This document shows positions 55,959-64,000 of a stretch of DNA of 64,000 nucleotides, piece after piece. The notes under the pieces were generated by a model, which had not been told where the DNA came from, made no database searches, and saw only the letters and a program-made list of their open reading frames with translations. The first letter of the stretch is position 1. Every line of letters starts with the position of its first letter. The DNA is from Paraburkholderia megapolitana (GTDB lineage Bacteria; Pseudomonadota; Gammaproteobacteria; Burkholderiales; Burkholderiaceae). The position numbers and the translations under genes were made by a program. The stretch covers positions 620,001 to 684,000 of the forward strand of contig NZ_CP041743.1 of the NCBI RefSeq assembly GCF_007556815.1, written 5' to 3'.

Positions 55959-56897
55959 ATGGACCGCCTCACCAGCATGGAAGTGTTCGTCAGAGCCGTC
56001 GATCTGGGCTCGTTCGCGGCCGCTGCAGACGCACTCGATCTGTCCGGGCCGATGGTCGGCAAGCATGTCCGGTTTCTGGAAGAACGGCTCGGCGTGCGCC
56101 TGATCCACCGGACGACGCGCCGGCAGAGCCTGACGGACTTCGGGCGCGCCTACTACGAGCGCTGCCGCGTGGTACTCGCCGAAGCCGAGGCCGCGGATGC
56201 GCTGGCCGCCGATCAATTGTCCGAACCGCGCGGCAAGCTGCGCGTCACGATGCCCGCGCACTTCGGGCGGCATTGCGTGACGCCGGTGCTGCTCGCGCTG
56301 GCGCAACAGTACCCGGCGCTGGAACTCGATCTGTCGTTGACCGATCGCTTCGCCGACCTCGCGGAGGACGACTACGATCTGGCCATCCGGACCGGCATTC
56401 CCGAGGACAAAGGCGGGGTAATCGCGCGGCGGGTCGCACGCCAGTGCATGGTGGTCTGCGCGGCGCCCTCGTATCTCGAGACACACGGGAGGCCGCAGCA
56501 GATCGAGGATATCGGCGGCCATCAGGGGATCATCTACCGCCGCTCCGGCCGGATTCGTCCGTGGCTGTTTCCACGCGGCGATCTGCCTGCCGCCGAAGTC
56601 ACTCCGGCTAACCGGTTGCGACTCGACGATCTCGATGCCATCGCCGATGCGGCGGTCATGGGAATGGGACTGGCCTGGCTTCCCTACTGGCTGGTTCGCG
56701 AGCGCATCGAAACAGGCGCGCTTGAACAGCTATTGCCGGATCAACCCGGCTTTCTCTACGACGCCTACGCGCTGTGGCTACAAACGCCTCAGTTGCCGTT
56801 GAAGGTCCGTCTTGCCGTCGACGCCCTCGCGGCCGCCTTGCCGGGCTTCATGACACGAACGGCGGATACCTCGTCGATACGCACCGACCGGAGCTGA
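55959..56897 (+). CDS. LysR-family transcriptional regulator
   Basis: 312-aa LysR protein with helix-turn-helix in residues 1-60 (FVRAVDLGSFAAAADALDLS, GPMVGKHVRFLEERLG). The TTRRQSLTDFGRAYYERC segment is characteristic of the CrgA/DsdC branch of regulators linked to quinone-type oxidoreductases. It is divergent from a quinone oxidoreductase gene with a 105-base gap, so autoregulation and control of that gene are likely. Confidence 0.92.
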   Translation: MDRLTSMEVFVRAVDLGSFAAAADALDLSGPMVGKHVRFLEERLGVRLIHRTTRRQSLTDFGRAYYERCRVVLAEAEAADALAADQLSEPRGKLRVTMPAHFGRHCVTPVLLALAQQYPALELDLSLTDRFADLAEDDYDLAIRTGIPEDKGGVIARRVARQCMVVCAAPSYLETHGRPQQIEDIGGHQGIIYRRSGRIRPWLFPRGDLPAAEVTPANRLRLDDLDAIADAAVMGMGLAWLPYWLVRERIETGALEQLLPDQPGFLYDAYALWLQTPQLPLKVRLAVDALAAALPGFMTRTADTSSIRTDRS

Positions 56898-56959
56898 GCA
56901 GCACGCCGCCATCGGCCAGCCGTACGAGTTTCGAGCCGTAACAACCCGATCCCGTGTAT

Positions 56960-56978
56960 GATAATAATTCTCATTAAG
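56960..56978. promoter_or_regulatory. Fur box upstream of the DUF3325-DUF3649-PepSY genes
   Basis: GATAATAATTCTCATTAAG, 13 of 19 matches to the GATAATGATAATCATTATC Fur consensus. About 50 bases before the first gene's start. A 14-bp core (56962-56975) recurs in inverse orientation before the TonB receptor gene. Confidence 0.75.
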
Positions 56979-57027
56979 ATCTCATTTAGATGTTAGCTGC
57001 TCTCGACGCGTGCGCGTCCGCCGGATC

Positions 57028-57306
57028 ATGAAAGACCTGTTTATCGTCGCATCGGCACTCGCCGGTGCGTTGTTGTTTTATCTGAGCGCCCCGGGGCAAC
57101 GCTGGTTTCGCAAACCGTGGCGTGCCCGCCCAAGCCGGATCGGCGCAGTTGCCTGCACGATCGCTGCGTTCTCGACCGGCGCCGATGCCATGCATCCCGC
57201 GACCTCGCTTTCGCTCGTGATCACGACGATCATGGCGACGCTCGTCGCCTGTCCGCTGCTCGGCGCCGTCCTCGAACACCGTCGTTTGCCGAGGCTCGCG
57301 CGGTGA
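57028..57306 (+). CDS. Small inner-membrane protein, DUF3325-type
   Basis: 92-aa protein with about three hydrophobic segments. Starts MKDLFIVASALAGALLFYLS; proteins like this lie in front of PepSY membrane proteins and TonB receptors in iron-scavenging operons. Overlaps the next gene (GTGA) and follows a Fur box. Function undetermined; iron-siderophore handling is inferred from context. Confidence 0.7.
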   Translation: MKDLFIVASALAGALLFYLSAPGQRWFRKPWRARPSRIGAVACTIAAFSTGADAMHPATSLSLVITTIMATLVACPLLGAVLEHRRLPRLAR

Positions 57307-57593
57307 CGCGCGGTTCGATTGAACGGGACTGGTTGACCAAAACGCTGGCCGGTACCGTAGGGGGCTTCGGACTCGGGATCGCCGCGAGCGCACTGCTCGC
57401 CGGTCTCGCCCCCGGCGGTCTGGACATTCCCAACAAGTTTCAGGTTGCGATGTGGCTCGTCCCGCCGGTGTGGATCGGCGTGATCGCGGCCAGCTTCATG
57501 TTTCGCAGCGGCAGGCACGCAAGCGCCTGGCTCGGCGGTGCGAACCTTGCCGCGTTCGCGCTCGTCGCGGCCTGCCAGCATTTTCTTTTCTGA
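57303..57593 (+). CDS. Small inner-membrane protein, DUF3649-type
   Basis: 96-aa protein starting at GTG 57303, overlapping the previous stop by 4 bases. Residues 1-14 (RGSIERDWLTKT) precede about three membrane segments, as in DUF3649 proteins that accompany iron-siderophore uptake genes. Ends 24 bases before the PepSY gene. Function unknown. Confidence 0.75.
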   Translation: MTRGSIERDWLTKTLAGTVGGFGLGIAASALLAGLAPGGLDIPNKFQVAMWLVPPVWIGVIAASFMFRSGRHASAWLGGANLAAFALVAACQHFLF

Positions 57594-57617
57594 TCTCTTC
57601 AAGCGGACCGACTGGAC

Positions 57618-59330
57618 ATGCGCAGCGACGTTCTTCGCGTCTATAAAACCGTGCACACATGGACCGGCATTGTCGCCGGTCTGCTGCTTTTCATCGCGTT
57701 CTATGCCGGCGCGGTCACGATGTTCAAGGACTCCCTGACCGAGTGGGTCACGCCGCCTGAAACCGGCACGCACGCCGTATCGATCGAGCGCGCCGACGCA
57801 CTGATCGAACAGACTCTCGCGGCCTACCCCGCCGCGCGTCGGCAGTTCACGCTTGCGCTCGGTGACGACGACGGCACCGCACGGCTCACGTGGCAGCCGG
57901 CGCCGGGGCAACGCTGGAGTACTTCGTTCGACGAGCACGGACAACTCGTCGCGAAGCAAAGCCGGCCCTCGGATGCCGCGCGTTTCATCGACGTGCTGCA
58001 TATGACCGCCGGTGTGCCAGGCAGCTACGCGGTCGGTATGGGCGTGATGGGCGTCGTATCGATGCTGTACGGTCTCGCGCTGGTATCCGGCGTGATCGTG
58101 TTGCTGCCGACGCTGGTCAAGGACCTCTTCGCGCTGCGCATCGGCAAGAACCTGAAGCGCATGTGGCTCGACGCGCACAACACCATCGGGATTCTGAGCC
58201 TGCCGTTTCATGTCGTGATGGCGTTGTCGGTGGTGGCGTTCGGCCTCAAGGACAACATCTACGACGTGCAGGATGCGGTCATCTACCGCGGCACGCTGCA
58301 ACCGATGATGACCGCGCAGAATCCGTTCTTCGCCAAAGCGCCCGCTGCACCGGATGCGTCCGCCACACCGCCGATGGTCCCGGTCCGACAGTTGCTGGCA
58401 AGCGTACGCGAGCGAGCGCCGCACTTCGTCCCGACATCGCTTAGTTATCGCCGCGCGGGCGAACCAGGTGCAACGGTTTTCATCGCCGGCGACGATCCGC
58501 GTTTTCTGGCCCGCTCGGGCGGCTTTGCGCTGATGGACCCGGCTAGCGGCCGCTTCCTGAATACCGAGTTTCTGCCAGGCGCTGGTAACGGCAATGCGTG
58601 GTCCGCGGCGACGAGCGCGTTCTATGCGCTGCACTTCGGCAGCTACGGCGGCAGCCCGGTGCGTTGGGGCTACTTCCTGCTCGGCATCGCCGGTGCGTTC
58701 CTGTTTTATTCGGGCAACCTGCTGTGGATCGAGAGTCGCCGCAAAGCCGCGCGACGCGATGGTCTGCCGGTTACGCAACGGCGCGCGACGTTTGCGATGG
58801 CGGCGCTAACCGTCGGCGTTTCGCTAGGCTGCATCGCCGGCATTTCGCTCACGCTCGTGGCCGGCAAGCTGCTGAGCGGCCGCGTTGCCGACCTGCACGC
58901 GTGGCACATCGGCATCTACTACAGCGTGTTTCTCGCGAGCATCGTGTGGGCATTCGTGCGCGGCGCGGCACGCGGATCGATCGAACTACTAGGTCTCGCG
59001 ACCTGCGCGACGGCGGCAATTCCGCTCGCGAGCGTACTCGGATGGCTCGCACCCTCGAGCGGTCTGTGGGGTTCGACAACCGCCGACACGATCGGCATCG
59101 ACATCGGTGCGGCAATCGGCGCGCTGTGCTTTGCATGGATGTGGCGCAAGACGGCGCAGCGTGTTGCGTCGGGCCGCACGGACAGCGTGTGGTCGCGGCG
59201 CCGCGTAACGCGCGGAAACGAACCGGTTACACGGACCAACGATACCTGCCCTAGACTTGATCAACCGTCTCACCAGTCTGAGTTCGCCGGGGCAACGAAT
59301 GCGCCCACGCGAGAGCAGACCGATGAATAA
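57618..59330 (+). CDS. PepSY-associated transmembrane protein (PiuB-like siderophore-iron reductase family)
   Basis: 570-aa inner-membrane protein. An N-terminal helix YKTVHTWTGIVAGLLLFIAFYA with conserved histidine, a large periplasmic PepSY-like domain, three further helices around residues 140-220 and four more in the C-terminal half fit the PiuB/iron-regulated membrane-protein group, which probably reduces ferric siderophores in the periplasm or inner membrane. The C-terminal 60 residues are polar. Third gene of the Fur-box-controlled operon; the TonB receptor encoded at 61356-63560 on the other strand completes the uptake set. Confidence 0.87.
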   Translation: MRSDVLRVYKTVHTWTGIVAGLLLFIAFYAGAVTMFKDSLTEWVTPPETGTHAVSIERADALIEQTLAAYPAARRQFTLALGDDDGTARLTWQPAPGQRWSTSFDEHGQLVAKQSRPSDAARFIDVLHMTAGVPGSYAVGMGVMGVVSMLYGLALVSGVIVLLPTLVKDLFALRIGKNLKRMWLDAHNTIGILSLPFHVVMALSVVAFGLKDNIYDVQDAVIYRGTLQPMMTAQNPFFAKAPAAPDASATPPMVPVRQLLASVRERAPHFVPTSLSYRRAGEPGATVFIAGDDPRFLARSGGFALMDPASGRFLNTEFLPGAGNGNAWSAATSAFYALHFGSYGGSPVRWGYFLLGIAGAFLFYSGNLLWIESRRKAARRDGLPVTQRRATFAMAALTVGVSLGCIAGISLTLVAGKLLSGRVADLHAWHIGIYYSVFLASIVWAFVRGAARGSIELLGLATCATAAIPLASVLGWLAPSSGLWGSTTADTIGIDIGAAIGALCFAWMWRKTAQRVASGRTDSVWSRRRVTRGNEPVTRTNDTCPRLDQPSHQSEFAGATNAPTREQTDE

Positions 59331-59386
59331 CCGCTCATGCTCGTTCAGGCTGGACGGCTGGCTGGCGAAGTTGATCAGGATCGACC

Positions 59387-59758
59387 GTGTACGACGTATT
59401 GACATTGGATGTAGTGGAGAAAGAAGACGAGGCCGCGCTGCGTTTTCGAATCGCGGAGCGGGCTTCTGTGCTGAAGACGGACGACATCGACTCGCTCATT
59501 CGTCGCCTGATTATGCTGCGTTCGCAGATGCAACCACCGCCCGAAGTTCAACCGGCGGTCTCGAACGACTATCCGCTTGAAATGGATCCTTGCTGGCACG
59601 TCGATTTTTCTCCGACGCTCGGACCGGTGCTCATGCTGCGACATAGCGGTGCTGGCTGGATTGCATACGCGTTGCCTGCGGAGAGTATCGAGCGCCTGAC
59701 TCGCGCACTTACCGCGCAACCACCGGTCACTGCCAGCACGAGTTTCTTGTGGAACTGA
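59387..59758 (+). CDS. Hypothetical protein, acidic
   Basis: 123-aa soluble protein starting at GTG 59387 with an AGGA site. No signal peptide and no membrane helix. Its acidic N-terminus and a GAGWIAYALPAESIE segment do not match a family I recognise. Lies between the PepSY gene and the porin, both on the same strand. It could be specific to Burkholderiaceae. Confidence 0.5.
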   Translation: MYDVLTLDVVEKEDEAALRFRIAERASVLKTDDIDSLIRRLIMLRSQMQPPPEVQPAVSNDYPLEMDPCWHVDFSPTLGPVLMLRHSGAGWIAYALPAESIERLTRALTAQPPVTASTSFLWN

Positions 59759-60135
59759 GTTCCTCCTGATCTTCGTCTGGTCCCTCTGCGCACGCAAAAG
59801 CCTTTCACGGTCTTAACTTGCATAACACCGTGCCGGTACTTACTTGCACCTGTCGGCTAACGAAATCATCGCCTCTCCCCCGACAGTAAAGCGTTGCGCA
59901 CTGTCACGTCCCGCATCTGTTTTCCCGTCGATATTTCAAAAGAGGATGGGCCGAAACAATCCGTAAATTCGACGTTGTCGCAGCACCACAGCAGTTGCCA
60001 TCCGATCGTTTCTAATCGCTCTCCAACGGCAGACAGATATGAGAAGCCGTTGCATCAGGGCGAAGTTGGGCATGTGTCGAATGTCGATGTGCGCTTGCCC
60101 ACACGCCCCATTTTTTTGGCGTATTGGAGATTCGG
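59759..60135. other. Upstream region of the porin gene
   Basis: 377 bases without a recognisable gene, presumably the promoter and 5' leader of the porin. Contains no clear Fur or sigma-factor box that I can defend. Confidence 0.4.
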
Positions 60136-61278
60136 ATGAAAAAGTCGTTGATCGCACTGGGCGCAACCAGTGCACTCGCGTTCGCAGCCACCGCTCACGC
60201 GCAAAGCAGCGTCACACTCTACGGGCTCATCGATGCTGGCCTCACCTACACGAACAATCAGGGCGGCAGCAGCAACTTTCAGGAAACGAGCGGATCGGTA
60301 AACGGCAGCCGCTTCGGTCTGCGCGGCACGGAAGATCTGGGCGGCGGACTCAGGGCGATCTTCACCCTTGAAAACGGCTTCAACATCGCGAACGGCAAGC
60401 TCGGACAGAACGGTCTGGAGTTTGGTCGGCAGGCTTTTGTAGGTCTATCGAGCCTGCAATATGGTGCTGTCACACTCGGCCGGCAATACGATTCCGTCGT
60501 CGATTATCTTGCACCGCTTGCGCTTACTGGAACAGGTTATGGCGGTACGGGAGCGGCCCATCCGTTTGACAACGACAACCTCGACAACTCGTTCCGTATC
60601 AACAATTCGATCAAGTACTCAAGCGTCGCCTATGGCGGCCTGAAGTTCGGCGGCCTGTACGGCTTCTCCAACAGCGCAGGTGCCTTCGCCACGAACCGCG
60701 CGTACAGCGTGGGCACGTCGTATAGCTACGGGCCGTTCAACGCAGCGGCCGGCTACCTGCAGTTGAACAACAGCGGCACCGATCTGAACTCCGGCGGCGC
60801 GGTGACCAACGACGCGACCTTCACCGCCAGCACGCAACGCACGTGGGGCGCCGGTGCGAACTACTCGTTTGCCGGTGCGACGGTCGGCCTCGTCTTCACG
60901 CAGACGGTGCTCGGCAATCTGACCGGCATCGGCGCTTCCGCATCGGGTACATCAAGCGGTCTGTCCCTCGGAGCGAATAGCGGGCGCTTCACGAACTACG
61001 AGCTGAACGCGCGGTATCAGATCACGCCTGCTGTCTCGATCGCGGGCGCCTATACGTTCACGGACAGCCAGATCGACGGCGTCTCTCCGAAGTGGAACCA
61101 GTTCACGTTGCAGACCGACTATGCGTTGTCCAAGCGCACGGACCTCTATCTGCAAGGTGTCTATCAACACGTGAGCGACACCGGTAACAGTGGAATCCAC
61201 GCGGTCATCAACGGGCTGTCGATGTCGAACTCGAACGAGCAGATCGCGGTGACGGCGGGGCTGCGCGTGCGTTTCTAA
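60136..61278 (+). CDS. Outer-membrane porin (Burkholderia OpcP/Omp38-type trimer)
   Basis: 380-aa porin. A 21-residue signal peptide ends HAQSS; the mature protein starts SVTLYGLIDAGLTYTNN, the typical opening of Burkholderia and Neisseria-type general porins, and ends with the terminal phenylalanine needed for BAM assembly (LRVRF). PEFGxxRR-like constriction residues are replaced here by the usual variable loop 3 area. GGAGATTCGG precedes ATG 60136. Passive uptake of small solutes into the periplasm. Convergent with the TonB receptor gene. Confidence 0.93.
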   Translation: MKKSLIALGATSALAFAATAHAQSSVTLYGLIDAGLTYTNNQGGSSNFQETSGSVNGSRFGLRGTEDLGGGLRAIFTLENGFNIANGKLGQNGLEFGRQAFVGLSSLQYGAVTLGRQYDSVVDYLAPLALTGTGYGGTGAAHPFDNDNLDNSFRINNSIKYSSVAYGGLKFGGLYGFSNSAGAFATNRAYSVGTSYSYGPFNAAAGYLQLNNSGTDLNSGGAVTNDATFTASTQRTWGAGANYSFAGATVGLVFTQTVLGNLTGIGASASGTSSGLSLGANSGRFTNYELNARYQITPAVSIAGAYTFTDSQIDGVSPKWNQFTLQTDYALSKRTDLYLQGVYQHVSDTGNSGIHAVINGLSMSNSNEQIAVTAGLRVRF

Positions 61279-61314
61279 CTCACTATGTGCTGATCGACCT
61301 GGCGATACAGTCCT

Positions 61315-61343
61315 CATTCGGGACAACCCGGACGGCCCGAATG
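61315..61343. terminator. Possible hairpin terminator between porin and TonB receptor genes
   Basis: CATTCGGG and CCCGAATG form an 8-bp perfect stem around a 13-base loop between the two convergent genes. No uridine run follows, so termination is uncertain. Confidence 0.35.
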
Positions 61344-61355
61344 GGCCGGCAAGGT

Positions 61356-63560
61356 TCAGAAGTCCGTCGTCATCGACAGCAGGAACGTACGCGGCTCACC
61401 CTGCGTCAGATACGTGCCCATCGTCGACGACCAGTACGCCTTGTTCGCGACATTGCGCACGGTGGCACGGAATGTCGTCGGCCGGCCGAATATCGACGTC
61501 GCATAGCGCGCACCAAGGTCGAAGCGATCCCACGACGGAATCGACGCCGTATTCGCCGCGTCCAGATACTGCGAGCCGGTGTGAATCCAGCGCGCAGTCA
61601 ACGTGAGGCCGCTCACCATCGGCACGTCGTACTCGGCACCAAGATTGAACAGGTAGCTCGGCACGCCGATCGGCCGGTTGCCATCGGTCGCGCCGCCGTT
61701 GGTGTCGAGCAGCTTCGCGTTGATCAGCGACATGCCGGCCAGCAACCGCACGCCCTTGTACGGCTCGCCGTGCACTTCCGCTTCGAGCCCACGGTGCCGC
61801 TGCGTGCCGTTCGTTCCGTAGATTCTCGTCGTGCTGTCGGTGTAAGCGGACGGTTGCTCGATCTGATAAGCCGCAAGCGATGCACCCAGCCTCTGGGTAT
61901 CGTATTTCACGCCCACCTCGTACTGCTTCGTACGATACGGTGCGAGGAGCTGGCCGAAGTTGACCGCGGTATTCGGCGCCTGGCCGCCTTGAGCAAGCGC
62001 TTCGCTACGGTTCGCAAAGAACGCGACATTTTCCCAGGGCTTGACGACGAGCCCGAACAGCGGCGTCGTCAAACTCTGATCGTAATTGGAGTTCTGCACG
62101 CCCTTGTAGTTAAAGCCGTTCGAATGGATCGACTGATGGCGCGCACCGATCGTGAACAGCACACGATCGTTCAGGAAGCCAAGCGTGTCCGACACCGCGA
62201 CGCTGCGCATCAGCGTAAGCGCCGTCGTACCCGGATCGGCCAGATCGCCGCCGGTGAATTTGTCGGCGGGGCGCGGCAGTACGGGGGTGTCGTACAGACT
62301 GGTCGGCACCGTACCCGACAACGTATAAGCCGACTGGCCGTCGATACGTACCACCGATCCACTTGCCGTCACCATGTGCGTGACCGGCCCGGTCGTGAAA
62401 TGGCCGCGCACGCCGGCTTCGCCGGACAACGTGTCTTCCTTGTGCGGCACACCGAGTCGCGAGGTCGTCGTTACGCCCGTTGCGCCGTTGTAGGTCGGCG
62501 ACGCGTAATCGCCGTGCTCGTTCGTATGACGCGCGCCGCCGGCGACGTACGCGGTCCACGCCGGCAGGAAATCGTACTCGGCACGCACAATGCCAACCGT
62601 GTCTTCGAGATTGCTGAACGACCAGGGCTGCGCGTAGTTGTGGGTCGCCGACGGGGGCTCCGGAATCTGGCTGCCGGTCACGTAGACGATGGGACGGCCG
62701 TCGTCGATCTTTTGCCGCTGATACACGAAATCGCCGTATAGACGCAGCTTGTCGCCGCGCCAGTCGAGCGAGACAGCCGTCGTGTTGTTGAGACGATGTT
62801 CGCCGTCGATGCTGGTTTCGCCGCCGCGATTCATCTGGTTCACGCGAATACCGAACTGTCCTTCGCTGCCGAAGCGGCGACCCACGTCGATCTGTTCGCC
62901 GAATTCACCCGAGCCGCTGGTTTCGAGCGTCACGCGGGTGAGCGGTTTGTCGTCGGCGCGCTTGAGCTGCAGGTTCACGCCGCCGCCAATTGCCGTGCCG
63001 CCCGGCGACGCGCCGTTCAGAAACGCATTCGCGCCCTTGAACACGTCGACGCGTTCGAGCGCGCTGGTCGACACGAGCTGCCGAGGCGTCACACCGTAGA
63101 GGCCGTTCAGCGAGATGTCGTCGCCATTGAGCGGAAAGCCGCGGATCACGAAGACCTGCGAGAAATTGCCGAACCCGGAACTCACACGAACCGCCGGATC
63201 GTTATCGAGCACGTCACCGAGCGTCAACGCCTGCTGGTCCGCGATCAGCTTCGCCGTATACGTCGTCATGCTAAACGGCACATCGATCATCTTCTGCTTG
63301 CCGAGCACGCCGAAGTCGGCGCCCCGTGCAACCTGGCCGCCGGCGTAAGTCGGCGAGAGATCGCCCGGCAGCACCGGCACCGAGGCCTCAACCTTGACAG
63401 CGGGCAACACCGAGCCGGGCGCGGCATCGGCCCCCGCCGACTGCGCAAAGGCAGGCGCGGCAGCGCCAAAAGCCATGGAGATTGCGGTACTGATGGCGAG
63501 ACGACCGGCAAGAAGCTTCGCCGGCTGGACCGGCGCAAGGGAAAGGCGGAAAGCAGACAT
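61356..63560 (-). CDS. TonB-dependent siderophore receptor
   Basis: 734-aa outer-membrane receptor for ferric siderophores. Residues 1-41 form a long signal peptide ending AFAQSAG. A plug domain (DVLDNDPAVRVSSGFGNFSQ, VFVIRGFPLNGDDISLNGLY) precedes a 22-strand barrel, and the protein ends in phenylalanine (MTTDF). No N-terminal signalling domain, so it is not of the FecA/FpvA transcription-controlling type. A Fur box with the same core as that before the PepSY operon lies about 145 bases upstream. ATG 63560 was preferred to one 21 codons earlier. Confidence 0.93.
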   Translation of the reverse strand: MSAFRLSLAPVQPAKLLAGRLAISTAISMAFGAAAPAFAQSAGADAAPGSVLPAVKVEASVPVLPGDLSPTYAGGQVARGADFGVLGKQKMIDVPFSMTTYTAKLIADQQALTLGDVLDNDPAVRVSSGFGNFSQVFVIRGFPLNGDDISLNGLYGVTPRQLVSTSALERVDVFKGANAFLNGASPGGTAIGGGVNLQLKRADDKPLTRVTLETSGSGEFGEQIDVGRRFGSEGQFGIRVNQMNRGGETSIDGEHRLNNTTAVSLDWRGDKLRLYGDFVYQRQKIDDGRPIVYVTGSQIPEPPSATHNYAQPWSFSNLEDTVGIVRAEYDFLPAWTAYVAGGARHTNEHGDYASPTYNGATGVTTTSRLGVPHKEDTLSGEAGVRGHFTTGPVTHMVTASGSVVRIDGQSAYTLSGTVPTSLYDTPVLPRPADKFTGGDLADPGTTALTLMRSVAVSDTLGFLNDRVLFTIGARHQSIHSNGFNYKGVQNSNYDQSLTTPLFGLVVKPWENVAFFANRSEALAQGGQAPNTAVNFGQLLAPYRTKQYEVGVKYDTQRLGASLAAYQIEQPSAYTDSTTRIYGTNGTQRHRGLEAEVHGEPYKGVRLLAGMSLINAKLLDTNGGATDGNRPIGVPSYLFNLGAEYDVPMVSGLTLTARWIHTGSQYLDAANTASIPSWDRFDLGARYATSIFGRPTTFRATVRNVANKAYWSSTMGTYLTQGEPRTFLLSMTTDF

Positions 63561-63700
63561 GAATGGAAAAAGCGTAGTGGTCCGAGTTTCCGTCCCAGGG
63601 CGTGCTCGGAATCTGGGCGGCATGTTTCTGTGATTCGCTCGTCACGTCTGAGCATTACAGAACGCGAACGGAAATCTTGTATAAGACCGACGATTATAAC

Positions 63701-63719
63701 GCAAATGAGAATTATTACT
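63701..63719. promoter_or_regulatory. Fur box upstream of the TonB receptor
   Basis: Core AATGAGAATTATTA (63704-63717) is the exact reverse complement of the core in the Fur box at 56960-56978. It lies about 140 bases upstream of the receptor start on its strand. Confidence 0.75.
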
Positions 63720-63798
63720 ATGTAGAAAAACGAGATACCCTCGTTGGCAACGCGTGCCTTCCCCGTCCTGTATGGCCTGCGGCCAGGCAAGATACAAC

Positions 63799-63820
63799 AA
63801 GGCCGCCTCACGGCGGCCTT
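63799..63820 (-). terminator. Hairpin terminator downstream of the FdhF/YdeP-type gene
   Basis: AAGGCCGCC and GGCGGCCTT form a perfect 9-bp stem with a 4-base loop, 31 bases after the stop of the leftward gene. Confidence 0.7.
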
Positions 63821-63850
63821 TCGTTTCCTCCAGCAAGCTTACTTTCGATA

Positions 63851-64000
63851 TCAGGCAGCGACTGCCTCGACGGCAGCGGACAGCAACACCGGGATCGATT
63901 TCGACGTCGGCGTACCGGCGCCGTCGGCCACCGATTCCAGCGGCACGAGCGGATTCGTCTCCGGGTAATAGGCGCCGAGGCAGCCGCGCGGGATGTCGTA
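63851..64000 (-). CDS. FdhF/YdeP-type molybdopterin oxidoreductase, C-terminal fragment
   Basis: The last 49 codons of a leftward gene cut by the right edge. The segment YDIPRGCLGAYYPETNPLVP and LESVADGAGTPTSKSIPV is the characteristic C-terminus of the FdhF/YdeP oxidoreductases, which bind a molybdopterin guanine dinucleotide. Family by recognition; only the end is visible. Confidence 0.75.
   Translation of the reverse strand, partial: YDIPRGCLGAYYPETNPLVPLESVADGAGTPTSKSIPVLLSAAVEAVAA

Noticed and set aside
57078..58778. Leftward open frame of 566 codons
   Set aside because: Antisense to the DUF3325, DUF3649 and PepSY genes; low-complexity Arg/Gln/Ala composition.
61287..62741. Rightward open frame of 484 codons
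   Set aside because: Antisense to the TonB receptor barrel; Arg-rich with no recognisable family.

Overview
This GC-rich window looks like a secondary replicon or accessory metabolic region of a Burkholderiaceae beta-proteobacterium, most likely Paraburkholderia or a close relative. Pointers are the Burkholderia-type trimeric porin, MHS-type sugar/acid transporters, SfnB-type flavoproteins, the number of LysR/LacI/TetR regulators, and the absence of ribosomal, tRNA or other housekeeping genes. This assignment is by recognition of protein families, not by a database search. No IS element, prophage, CRISPR array or RNA gene was recognised.

Layout. (1) 1-3818: a GH42 beta-galactosidase (cut by the left edge) and an ABC importer ATPase, divergent from a LacI regulator, with a perfect palindromic operator between them. 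(2) 3838-16359: a dense cluster joining a DszA/NtaA-type FMN monooxygenase, two tandem SfnB/DszC-type flavoproteins and two ribose-type ABC import systems. It looks like uptake and oxidative breakdown of a polar, probably sulfur-containing, organic compound. (3) 16570-26023: a LysR regulator divergent from a spermidine/opine-type ABC importer that runs directly into a multi-subunit opine/amine-oxidase-like complex with two different FAD subunits, then a RidA deaminase. (4) 26034-29214: a 2-hydroxyacid dehydrogenase, class II aldolase and MFS exporter/importer module. (5) 29454-32774: a short H-NS-like protein, a small hypothetical gene, and a TetR / Ohr-like / esterase group sharing three related palindromes. 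(6) 32853-36607: a NarK-type nitrate transporter, a Zur-like Fur protein and a ZigA-type zinc GTPase with a Zur-like box. (7) 36722-43345: a LysR regulator, a secreted phosphodiesterase-like lipoprotein with a 7-bp triplicated repeat at its signal peptide, a small lipoprotein, a Tat-exported phospholipase C and an AraC regulator. (8) 43506-48024: a second aldolase/MFS module, a carboxylesterase lipoprotein and an HxlR regulator. (9) 48198-54166: a LacI-controlled pentonate/aldonate catabolic module (MFS, IlvD/Edd dehydratase, XylX-like FAH-fold protein). (10) 54211-56897: a P-loop protein of the AAA_28 type, a quinone-oxidoreductase-like enzyme and its LysR neighbour. (11) 56960-64000: iron-uptake genes (DUF3325, DUF3649, PepSY membrane protein; a TonB siderophore receptor further on), both ends marked by Fur-like boxes with the same 14-bp core, plus a hypothetical gene, a porin, and the 3' end of an FdhF/YdeP-type molybdopterin oxidoreductase.

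The overall theme is scavenging: sugars, pentonates, organosulfur-like compounds, opine/amine-like compounds, phosphodiesters, zinc and iron, each with its own transporter and local regulator. The most noteworthy observations are the sugar-type ABC / desulfurisation-enzyme cluster, the 7-bp repeat that places the phosphodiesterase start out of frame (candidate phase variation), and the three-site TetR mini-regulon.
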